From JAOUFP01 sp963801505 (lineage in GTDB: Bacteria > Nitrospirota > Thermodesulfovibrionia > Thermodesulfovibrionales > UBA6898): DNA of 64,000 nucleotides. Location: the NCBI GenBank assembly GCA_963801505.1, contig CAWDEY010000010.1, positions 62,001 through 126,000 on the forward strand, written 5' to 3'. The position numbers and the translations under genes were made by a program. The notes beneath the pieces are model-generated. The model saw only the letters and a program-made list of their open reading frames with translations. It did not search any database and was not told the DNA's origin. Below, in pieces: positions 9,784-17,560 of the stretch (position 1 is its first letter; each line of letters starts with the position of its first letter).

Positions 9784-10161
9784 TTATTTGCGCTGACCGG
9801 ACAGGAAGCTTGTTACAAGCTTGAGCAATTCCTGTGTCTGGATCGGTTTTGGAAGATAGGCATTTGCACCTATGGCAATTGCTCTTTTCCTGTCTTCTTC
9901 TGCCCCCTCCGTAGTTACCATAATGATCGGTATATCTTTAAAAGCAGAATTGCCGCGCACAAGGCTCACCAGCTTCAAACCATCCATGACAGGCATGTTT
10001 ATATCAGCAAGGATAAGGTCAATTTTGTCGGAGGAAAGTTTCTTAAGGGCATCAACACCGTCAGTAGCTTCAATGACACGGGAATCCGGTATTCTCTTAA
10101 TAGCGAAACTGATAAGCTGTCTCATAGTAGGTGAATCTTCAACAACAAGAATATTCGGCAT
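9784..10161 (-). CDS. CheY-like single-domain response regulator (last gene of che operon)
   Basis: A 125-residue receiver with the acidic pocket ED (8-9), phospho-acceptor Asp53 (LILADINMP), Thr (MVTTEGA) and Lys (YLPKPIQ). No output domain is present, so it acts by protein contact as in CheY. It is the last gene of the chemosensory operon, 11 bp after the GAF protein. A second CheY lies beside cheA, so one may signal and the other may act as a phosphate sink or serve another target (inference). Confidence 0.9.
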   Translation of the reverse strand: MPNILVVEDSPTMRQLISFAIKRIPDSRVIEATDGVDALKKLSSDKIDLILADINMPVMDGLKLVSLVRGNSAFKDIPIIMVTTEGAEEDRKRAIAIGANAYLPKPIQTQELLKLVTSFLSGQRK

Positions 10162-10172
10162 TATATATTCTC

Positions 10173-10994
10173 CTATTTCTTCGGTTTTTCTTTGAGAAGA
10201 TCAAGAAAACTCTGAATTGTTGTGAGTTTCCTCTCCGATTGCGTATAGAGCCTTGAAGAGAAGATCGCTGTGGCTGCATGCCCTGCCAACAGATTAAACA
10301 GTTCGTAATCCACATTTGAAAAACCCGCCTTCTGGGTAAAAAGCTTATAAATAGCCAAAACCCCTATCACATGTTCCTTTATTTTAAGCGGTATGCATAC
10401 TATAGGTTCATAGGGATTATACTCACCCGCTTCCGCAAGATTTTCAGCAAAAAAACTCTCGCCTTCTCTGGCAACCTTTCCGATAATACCGACACCAATT
10501 TTAACTTTCGGCGCATCCGTTATATCCATGCCTTCAGTTGCGACAGGGACAAGTTCATTTGTTTTGTCATCTATAAGAATAATCGAGAATCTTTCCGCTC
10601 CGATCAGGTTGATCACTATCTCAAGGACTATGCGCAGGACTTCGGAAAAATCAAGGGTTGAATGCAGCTGATAACTGGCGACATAAAGATTGGCCAGGTT
10701 GTTGTTTTCCTCCTCAACCTCCAGGTATTTCGTTGCAAAATCCTTGTTTTCTCTCTCAACCTCACTGTATTTTTCCTTTAATGAATTCAAATCATCTTCC
10801 AACAGTTTGATTCTTTCTTCATAGAGCCTTGTCCTTGCATTATCACCCGATTTTTCGATCGATTCTTCAAGTTCCACAATTTTATATCTGAGCTTTTCGT
10901 TTTCCTTCAGGAGTTCTTTTGTAAATTCCTCACCTTTTTTGAACATCTGAATAAATTCATCTGCCTTGCTTGTATAGCTGGTATCTTTTTCCAC
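10173..10994 (-). CDS. Coiled-coil plus GAF-domain protein in che operon
   Basis: A 273-residue soluble protein. Residues ~10-100 form a long Glu/Lys-rich coiled coil, and a GAF domain follows (~105-245, with LIDDKTNELVPVATEGMD and VCIPLKIKEHVIGVLAIYKL). GAF domains bind small ligands or mediate dimer contacts. There is no kinase or cyclase output. Its last-but-one place in the operon and ATG/stop overlap with cheB suggest a regulatory or scaffold role in this pathway. The ligand is unknown. Confidence 0.8.
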   Translation of the reverse strand: MEKDTSYTSKADEFIQMFKKGEEFTKELLKENEKLRYKIVELEESIEKSGDNARTRLYEERIKLLEDDLNSLKEKYSEVERENKDFATKYLEVEEENNNLANLYVASYQLHSTLDFSEVLRIVLEIVINLIGAERFSIILIDDKTNELVPVATEGMDITDAPKVKIGVGIIGKVAREGESFFAENLAEAGEYNPYEPIVCIPLKIKEHVIGVLAIYKLFTQKAGFSNVDYELFNLLAGHAATAIFSSRLYTQSERKLTTIQSFLDLLKEKPKK

Positions 10995-12061
10995 TAATTC
11001 CTCCCTCTGTTATGAGGATTATTGACCACCCTGATTATTGCTGACGAAATCTCTGAAATTGGAAGAACTGTTTCTACAGCGCCGTTTTTTATGGCCTCTC
11101 CCGGCATGCCAAATACCACAGCACTGGATTCCGCTTCCGCAATAGTATAGCCGCCTTTTGTTTTAATTTCCAGCATACCGTTTCTGCCGTCATTTCCCAT
11201 ACCAGTGAGTATGACCCCCATAGAGTTTGCGCCGTAATGATCTGCCGCGGCTGTCATCATATAGTCGACAGACGGGGTATATTTGTCGGTCAGCCTTCCC
11301 TCCTTCAAGGCAATAAAAAGCTTCTGTTTTTTCCGGCTGATGCCGAGATGGACCCCCCCGGGACAGAGGTAAACTGTCCCTTTGCTGATCTGGTCTCCTT
11401 CTTCTGCTTCCTTGATCTTAATTGGCGACAGCTTGTCCAGCCGTTCTGCAAGAGGGCCTGTAAAGCCCTTCGGCATATGCTGGCTGATAAGTATAGCGGC
11501 CTGGAAATCAGAAGGAAGCCTAGTAAGAATGATCTGGAGGGCAGCCGGACCTCCTGTAGATGAACCGATAGCTACAACATCTATAGCACGCTGTTTTCCC
11601 GGGACCTCAGGTATTGCTACTATTTCCTCGCTTTCGAGGAGCTCCAGATTCCTGCTCAGCATATCAAGCCGTATATCCTTGATCCCTTTGATCTTCCTGA
11701 TAAGGTCTCTTTCAATAGTCTGAAGTTCTACCGAGGCGCGTCTGGTAGGTTTAGCGATAAAATCAACAGCGCCGAGTTCAAGGGCCTTGAATACGGTCTT
11801 TGAATCATCATGTGAGCTGACCATGATTACCGGGGTCGGTCTTTCCTTCATCAGCCATCGCAGAAAGCTGAAACCGTCCATCTCCGGCATCTCAAAATCG
11901 AGTGTAATGATATCCGGCCGCAGTCTCAAGGTCTTGGCCATTGCATCTATGCCGTCAGAAGCAATACCTACAACCTCCAGACTTGAGACCTCTTCAAGCA
12001 TCTTCTTCATAGTCTGCCTTGTATAGGCAGAGTCATCAACGATAAGGACCTTTGTTTTCAT
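10994..12061 (-). CDS. cheB: CheB chemoreceptor glutamate methylesterase
   Basis: A 355-residue two-domain enzyme. The receiver has Asp55 (IITLDFEMP). The C-terminal methylesterase has the catalytic Ser in AIGSSTGGPAAL, His in ISQHMPKGFTGPL and Asp in GMGNDGRNGM. It removes methyl groups from (and deamidates) chemoreceptors, working against CheR, and is activated by phosphorylation from CheA. It follows cheR directly with a 1-bp gap, and its stop overlaps the GAF gene start, so the three are translationally coupled. Confidence 0.95.
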   Translation of the reverse strand: MKTKVLIVDDSAYTRQTMKKMLEEVSSLEVVGIASDGIDAMAKTLRLRPDIITLDFEMPEMDGFSFLRWLMKERPTPVIMVSSHDDSKTVFKALELGAVDFIAKPTRRASVELQTIERDLIRKIKGIKDIRLDMLSRNLELLESEEIVAIPEVPGKQRAIDVVAIGSSTGGPAALQIILTRLPSDFQAAILISQHMPKGFTGPLAERLDKLSPIKIKEAEEGDQISKGTVYLCPGGVHLGISRKKQKLFIALKEGRLTDKYTPSVDYMMTAAADHYGANSMGVILTGMGNDGRNGMLEIKTKGGYTIAEAESSAVVFGMPGEAIKNGAVETVLPISEISSAIIRVVNNPHNRGRN

Positions 12062-12062
12062 A

Positions 12063-12932
12063 TTAAATTTTTCCTAATATATCCTTTGCACAGGGTTTCT
12101 GATATACCATATCATTTTTCAGATGCTTCAGTTTAAAGGCGGTCGAAATATTTATCAGAGACTCGGCATGCCCGAGTAAAAGATACCCTCCGTCAACAAG
12201 CCTGTCATAGAAATTTTCAATGACTCTTCTTCTTGAGGCAGTATCAAAATATATTAAAACATTTCTGCAGAATATTACATCCATTTTACCCATAAACTTT
12301 GTTTTTACCGGATCGAGAAGATTCAGATAACTGAAGTTTACATTTTTTTTTACCCTGTCACTAATAGTAAAAGCTCCGTTGTCTTCAGAAAAGTATTTTT
12401 TCAAATAATACGGCTCTGTACTCCTGAATGAGTTTTTCATGTATGTCCCTTTGCGGGCGGTCTGCAATACCCGCTGGTTTATATCACTCCCGTGGATCTC
12501 GAGGTTCCATTCTTTAAAGCTGTCTTTTTCATTTATGAGCATTGTGATGGTATAGGGTTCTTCTCCTGTGGAACAACCGGCAGACCATATCCTTAATGTT
12601 TTTCTGTCTTTCAGCGTTATCTTCAATTCCTCCAGTATTTCCTCGCTGAAAGCCTTGAGCTGGTTCTGCTCCCTGAAAAAATAAGTTTCGTTCACAGTAA
12701 GAATATCAATGATGGCAGAGAGCTCTTCTTCTGTATTTTTATCATACCTGATAAACCTGTAGTAGTCCCTGAAATCATTCAGGTTATGGCTTTTCACCCG
12801 GCGGGAGAGCCTTTTTTCAATGAGGTAAAGGGAACTGTCATCAAAATAAAGTCCACAGTAGTCCCTTATGATATCTCTTATCAGCCTGAATACATCTTCT
12901 GATAGAGGAATTACCTTTTCAGGCTCAAACAC
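12063..12932 (-). CDS. cheR: CheR chemoreceptor methyltransferase
   Basis: A 289-residue protein with the CheR all-alpha N-domain (~10-75) and a SAM-binding Rossmann domain. Motif I is IWSAGCSTGEEPYTI, and the later motif MDVIFCRNVLIYFD is typical of CheR. It methylates glutamates on the receptors encoded in the same operon. The start overlaps the end of the HEAT-repeat gene by 8 bp, implying coupled translation. It has no TPR or other C-terminal extension. Confidence 0.95.
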   Translation of the reverse strand: MFEPEKVIPLSEDVFRLIRDIIRDYCGLYFDDSSLYLIEKRLSRRVKSHNLNDFRDYYRFIRYDKNTEEELSAIIDILTVNETYFFREQNQLKAFSEEILEELKITLKDRKTLRIWSAGCSTGEEPYTITMLINEKDSFKEWNLEIHGSDINQRVLQTARKGTYMKNSFRSTEPYYLKKYFSEDNGAFTISDRVKKNVNFSYLNLLDPVKTKFMGKMDVIFCRNVLIYFDTASRRRVIENFYDRLVDGGYLLLGHAESLINISTAFKLKHLKNDMVYQKPCAKDILGKI

Positions 12933-14898
12933 TCAGGATCTCCTCCACAGCCTTAATTACTGTAGGGTCTTCCTCAGTGTCAAGCATTTTTTCAAGCTCC
13001 ATCTTAGCTCTGTAGCCGGAACTTTTCCCCAGTACCCTGACTGCCGCAATCCTGCTCGCCCAATCAGGGTCTCTCAGAAAAGGAATGAGCCTGTCTTCCA
13101 CATCCTCAAACCCCTCAAGCGCGGATATCGCTGTCCGTTTGATCTCATCATCGTCAGAAGACAACATTTTCAAGACAGCTTCTCTGGCTTCATCGCCGCC
13201 AAGGGCCTGCAAAGATTCAATAGCAGTAGTCACTACAAACCCACTCCTGTCAGAAAGCAGGGTAATCAGGGTCTTAACAGCGCCCCTGTCCTTCAGAAGG
13301 CCCAAGGCCTTTGCCGCAGAGACCCTCACAAAATCATCAGGGTCAGACGTCAGTATAAGCAGTGAATCGAGCGTCCCTTCGCCGCCGATAGCGCCAAGAC
13401 TCAGCGCTGCTGAAATTCGGATACCAGGTTCTTCATCCGTCAGGGCATAGGTCAGATAACGCACAGCATCAGACGTGCCTATCGAAGACAGCGCCTCAAC
13501 AACCGCCTTTCTGACCATGACCTTTGCATCCTTCAAGGCGAACCCAAGGGCTGCGACCGCGTCACCGGCTCTTATCTTTCCAAGTAGACATGCGATATTA
13601 CGCCTGAGGAAATGATTTTCAGATTTCAGCATTCCGGCAAGCTCGCTGCTATTGAGTACGTTTTGCAGATTTTTCAGGGCATCGACAGCTGCTTCCTGTA
13701 CGTCTTCGTAGGGGTCTGTCAAAAGCTCCATCAGCTTTTCCCTGGCTTTCCCGTTGCCGAGCTTTGATATACTGCTCGCAGCTATAGAGCGGACATGCCC
13801 GTCTTCATTACTCAGGGTCCTTTCAAGGACATCGTAATACGCAGGGGAAACGATATCTCCTGCAACCTCACAGATAAAGCGCAGCTGGTGCGGCTTGTCT
13901 GTATTGAAAAGCTTCAATAGAGATTCCGGGTTCTCCCTGCCGATAAAAACAAGCGCCTTTTTTACATCTTCCGCAAACTCTTCCTCATGCGAAATATCCA
14001 GTAGCGGGGCATAGGCAGCTTCATCCTTCATCAGGCCAAGCAGCAATATCGCCGTAATTCTCACTTCGCGTTTGTTCGACCAGGCATAGCCCACCAGCAA
14101 ATCAATGGCCTTATCACCCAGGAGCCTCCTGAGTTCACCTGTAATCAGGCCGGCGTCTACACCGTTATGGTACATCTTTTCAATTGTTCTTAGCGCCTGT
14201 TCCCGGATATTCTTTGAATTGTCTTCCAGAAAGGAGATGACATTTTCGAGAGTTGAACTATCCGCCAGCAAACCCAGGGCCTTCAGCACCGGTTCTCTCA
14301 AAGGCTTTCTCTTCAGTGCCAGAAGTAAATGGGGCACAGCCTTTTTGTTCCCGATCCTGCCCAGGGCATCGGCCGCAGGATAAGCGGTCCAGAGGTCGCC
14401 GCTTTCGAGTATGTCTATCAGCGCATCAACTACTGAAGGCTCTCCGACTTTTCCCAGGTGTTCCACGGCAGTCGCCCTGACATTATCGTCTTCATCCCTG
14501 ATCGCCTCCAGCATCAGGCCGAGTGACCGGTCATCCATCAATTCGCCAAGCACATCTATGATAAACTTCCTTACATCTTTATTGGGGGTCTTGAAAGCTT
14601 CTATAAGATAGACAGTCGCCTTCTTGCCCAGCCTTATGAGGGACTCGATTGCAGAGTTTCTTGCGCCGGCATTGTCTTCAATGTGCAGTAGATTGATAAG
14701 TCCACCGATATACTCATCTACGGGATAATCCTTAAAAAGTATATCCACGGCCGTTTTCCTTACACGCCAGCTGCTGTCTCTCATCGCTGTCAACAAAAGA
14801 GGAATACAGGAGCGGTCTTTTGTCCCGCTCAGCCTTTCTACGGCCTCTCTTCTGCTCTCTATATCGCTGTCACTGAATTGTTTTGCCGGCTCCTGCAC
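12925..14898 (-). CDS. HEAT-repeat protein in che operon
   Basis: A 657-residue protein made almost wholly of ~31-residue HEAT/PBS-lyase-like repeats. Typical units are VRKTAVDILF, VRATAVEHLGKVGEPSVVDALIDIL and VRVSAAKALGLLKDRGAVKTLITLL. Such solenoids bind other proteins. No signal peptide or TM is seen. It overlaps cheW upstream (29 bp) and cheR downstream (8 bp), so it is made together with the core signalling proteins. It may be an adaptor or an output target of this chemosensory pathway (inference). The first ~25 residues are less repeat-like. Confidence 0.85.
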   Translation of the reverse strand: MQEPAKQFSDSDIESRREAVERLSGTKDRSCIPLLLTAMRDSSWRVRKTAVDILFKDYPVDEYIGGLINLLHIEDNAGARNSAIESLIRLGKKATVYLIEAFKTPNKDVRKFIIDVLGELMDDRSLGLMLEAIRDEDDNVRATAVEHLGKVGEPSVVDALIDILESGDLWTAYPAADALGRIGNKKAVPHLLLALKRKPLREPVLKALGLLADSSTLENVISFLEDNSKNIREQALRTIEKMYHNGVDAGLITGELRRLLGDKAIDLLVGYAWSNKREVRITAILLLGLMKDEAAYAPLLDISHEEEFAEDVKKALVFIGRENPESLLKLFNTDKPHQLRFICEVAGDIVSPAYYDVLERTLSNEDGHVRSIAASSISKLGNGKAREKLMELLTDPYEDVQEAAVDALKNLQNVLNSSELAGMLKSENHFLRRNIACLLGKIRAGDAVAALGFALKDAKVMVRKAVVEALSSIGTSDAVRYLTYALTDEEPGIRISAALSLGAIGGEGTLDSLLILTSDPDDFVRVSAAKALGLLKDRGAVKTLITLLSDRSGFVVTTAIESLQALGGDEAREAVLKMLSSDDDEIKRTAISALEGFEDVEDRLIPFLRDPDWASRIAAVRVLGKSSGYRAKMELEKMLDTEEDPTVIKAVEEILSV

Positions 14899-15355
14899 CT
14901 TTTTCCTCCAAAAGCCCTATGGATTCCCTGAGTATAATCTTCTCCTCGGAAGTAAGAAGACTATCTATGTTCAATAGAATAATTATTCTTTCGCCGTCTT
15001 TGCCAAGGCCTGTCAGGTACTCTGTCTTAAAACCTTTGAAGATCGAAGGCGGAGTTCTTATTTGCTCGGGAGATAAAGACAGGATTTCTTTTATGTCATC
15101 TACAAGAAAACTTATTTTTTCCTGTCCATAGCGTACAATGATAACCCGTTCCTTATTACCTGAAGGCTTAATGCCAAAACGCCGCCTCAAATCTATTACA
15201 GGAACAATATTCCCCCTCACGCTCATAACACCGGAAAGGAATTCCGGAAGTCCTGGGATAGTGAATATTTTCTGGACCTTCAGGATCTCAACTACCCTGT
15301 CTATCCCGATTCCGAATATTTCATCCCCTATTTTAAATATCGTGAATTTCTTCAT
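14870..15355 (-). CDS. cheW: CheW coupling protein (short form)
   Basis: A 161-residue CheW domain (FTIFKIGDEIFGIGIDRVVEILKV..., GVMSVRGNIVPVIDLRRRFG). It links chemoreceptors to CheA. It lies 1 bp after the second chemoreceptor gene, suggesting it serves that receptor. The C-terminal tail LLEEKGAGAGKTIQ overlaps the HEAT gene start. The operon's other CheW (20424-21197) has a long acidic extension, so the two are not redundant copies. Confidence 0.92.
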   Translation of the reverse strand: MKKFTIFKIGDEIFGIGIDRVVEILKVQKIFTIPGLPEFLSGVMSVRGNIVPVIDLRRRFGIKPSGNKERVIIVRYGQEKISFLVDDIKEILSLSPEQIRTPPSIFKGFKTEYLTGLGKDGERIIILLNIDSLLTSEEKIILRESIGLLEEKGAGAGKTIQ

Positions 15356-15356
15356 A

Positions 15357-17381
15357 TTATGTGATTTTAAAGACTTCCATGTCTTGTTTGAGCGTTTCTA
15401 TCTCCTGGATAAGGGTTTTCAGAGATACGGAAACATCTTCCATGTCGCGCCTGGTAGATGTGCCGGTAGTACTTATCTGGGCCATTGCGGAAAGGATACT
15501 GTTATTAAGCTCCTGTTGCTTGAGAATCGCCTCGTTTATATAATTTATCCTTTCGTTTGCAAGTTCTATGTTCCGGGATATCAACTTTGTCCCTTCAGCC
15601 TGCTCAAGGCTGCTCCGCTTGCTCAGTTCAGCTACTTCCTTGACTTCTCCTGTCCCCTCCAGCAGATAGCCGAGGGCATTGTCCTGCTCTTTCGTGGATT
15701 TCGCAACATTACTCATCATCTTCCTGATATCATCAACTGCCATTGTAATTTGTTTCAACCCTGCCGACTGCTCTTCAGTGGCACGTTCAATGGCCTTTGT
15801 CATCTCGGTCGACTGGATCGACGCATTGAGGATCTCTCTCAGGGCTTCCCCTGCTTTCATTACCAGGGAATTCCCCTCGACCACCTTCCCCTGTGCGGAA
15901 TCAATGGTATAAACAGCGTCTTTGATGTCCTTTTGGATGGTCTTGACTATCCCACCTATCTCCCTGGTTGAACTCGAGGTCCTCTCGGACAACCCTCTGA
16001 TTTCATCCGCAACAACGGAAAAACTCTTTCCATACTCACCGGCCTGGGCTGCAAGGATCGCGGCATTAAGGCTTAGAAGGTTCGTCTGCTCGGCTACGTC
16101 CTTTATAACAGAGAGGACTTTCTCGATATCCACAGACCTTATGCCAAGCTTCTGGATTATCTCGGCCGACTTTTTTACTTCCTCAGATATATTGTCCATG
16201 CCTTCAATAGCATTGACAACAGCCATCATACCCTCGCCAGAGGTAATCTCCTGTACTTTTTCAGCCAGCACGGATGATTTTCTTGCGTTCGCCTCTACCT
16301 CCCTGATCGACGCTCCGACCTCTTCCACTGAGGCAGAGGTGTCCTCCACCGCAGAGGACGCCTTGCCGGCATTGTCCGATATCGACTTGGCAGTCTGGTT
16401 CATCTGCAATACCACGGAATAGGAATTTTCTGTTGCCTTAAAAAGCCTTTCAGTATTGGAAGCTATCTCCTCAGAGGTCTCCTTCATCTCAAAGAGCGAG
16501 GCAACATTCTCAGCAGAAAAACTCAACAGCTTCTCAGTGCTATCGCCCAGCTCGGCCTGTGATTTTGTAGCATTCTCAATAGACCTGATTATTTCATTGA
16601 CAGAATTTACCTGGGTTGTTATCCCATCTATCACATTGGTATATGTCTGGTCGACCTGTTTTGTGGCCATCGACACATTTACTGCTGTTGAATTGAGTTT
16701 TCCAATAGTCATGGAAAGCCTTTCCTCAAGAAAGGCCACTCCTTTGGCTATTACGCCGATCTCGTTTTGGCCGATATCAGGCACAGGAGTTGACAGGTCA
16801 CCAGAGGTGATCTTTTCTATGGCCCTGTTAATGGACAAAACAGGATTCGTAATATTCCTTTTGAAAAGGAACATCATGACAAATGCAACAAAGAGGAGAA
16901 GGGCCAGTTCATAGAGCGATATAATGATCATGTTTTTGAAGATGTCTTTGTTTATTTTAAAAGCATTATACTCAATTATAACTTCTCCTATCTTTTGTCC
17001 TTCAGACATCACAGGGGTTTTTATGACCAGTGCTTTCCTGATAAAAACAGAGTAGATGCCCGCCTGGCCGGCAGACCCGGTCTTTGTCTTTTCCTTCAGC
17101 ACATTCCCGGTGCTGTCGAGGATACGGACAGAGGTTATTTCTTCATCCTTAATAATCTCCGCCAGATAGGTATCAAGCAGTGAATAGTCATAACTCAGGA
17201 GCGGCCCCGCGCTGACCCCCGCAACGATCACCGATATTCTCTGTATTTTTGCTTCAAGAGAATCGAAAAGAGAGGCCCGTGTATTGAGTATAAATAAAAC
17301 AGTACCGAGGATTTGACCAACCAGCAGTACGGTAAATACAGTAGCTATGAACCTGGCTGTTATGGATTTCCCGAATGTCAT
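15357..17381 (-). CDS. Methyl-accepting chemotaxis protein
   Basis: A 674-residue transmembrane receptor. TM1 is at ~10-32, followed by a ~120-residue periplasmic sensor without cysteines and TM2 at ~152-172. HAMP and a long coiled-coil signalling domain follow. The hairpin tip reads QTNLLSLNAAILAAQAGEYG, then KSFSVVADEIRGLSERT. The usual HGKGF is YGKSF here. No CheR-docking pentapeptide is visible at the C-terminus. The start codon overlaps the stop of the 55-residue small ORF upstream (ATGA). Confidence 0.93.
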   Translation of the reverse strand: MTFGKSITARFIATVFTVLLVGQILGTVLFILNTRASLFDSLEAKIQRISVIVAGVSAGPLLSYDYSLLDTYLAEIIKDEEITSVRILDSTGNVLKEKTKTGSAGQAGIYSVFIRKALVIKTPVMSEGQKIGEVIIEYNAFKINKDIFKNMIIISLYELALLLFVAFVMMFLFKRNITNPVLSINRAIEKITSGDLSTPVPDIGQNEIGVIAKGVAFLEERLSMTIGKLNSTAVNVSMATKQVDQTYTNVIDGITTQVNSVNEIIRSIENATKSQAELGDSTEKLLSFSAENVASLFEMKETSEEIASNTERLFKATENSYSVVLQMNQTAKSISDNAGKASSAVEDTSASVEEVGASIREVEANARKSSVLAEKVQEITSGEGMMAVVNAIEGMDNISEEVKKSAEIIQKLGIRSVDIEKVLSVIKDVAEQTNLLSLNAAILAAQAGEYGKSFSVVADEIRGLSERTSSSTREIGGIVKTIQKDIKDAVYTIDSAQGKVVEGNSLVMKAGEALREILNASIQSTEMTKAIERATEEQSAGLKQITMAVDDIRKMMSNVAKSTKEQDNALGYLLEGTGEVKEVAELSKRSSLEQAEGTKLISRNIELANERINYINEAILKQQELNNSILSAMAQISTTGTSTRRDMEDVSVSLKTLIQEIETLKQDMEVFKIT

Positions 17382-17545
17382 CTTGATACAACCAAATCTG
17401 TTTTCATGGAGCCACAGAGGCCTTTGCAGGCAACTTTAACTGCTGGACCATCCTTCACAGGCTCTGCTGTCATGCCCTTGTCCACCGCATATGAACCATA
17501 AGCAGGGGTAAAGGCAAAAAAATTCAAGGACATCATTTTCTTCAT
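17378..17545 (-). CDS. Small protein (55 aa) between two chemoreceptor genes
   Basis: ATG 17545 has a strong ribosome site (AAAAAGGAGCAATCGCTATG), and the TGA at 17378-17380 overlaps the start of the next receptor. The product begins MKKMMSLNFFAFTPAYGSYA, which could be a weak signal peptide, and holds two cysteines (VACKGLCGSMK). Spacing and coupling support translation, but I know no family. It might be a small periplasmic partner of one receptor or the remnant of a longer gene. Confidence 0.5.
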   Translation of the reverse strand: MKKMMSLNFFAFTPAYGSYAVDKGMTAEPVKDGPAVKVACKGLCGSMKTDLVVSR

Positions 17546-17560
17546 AGCGATTGCTCCTTT

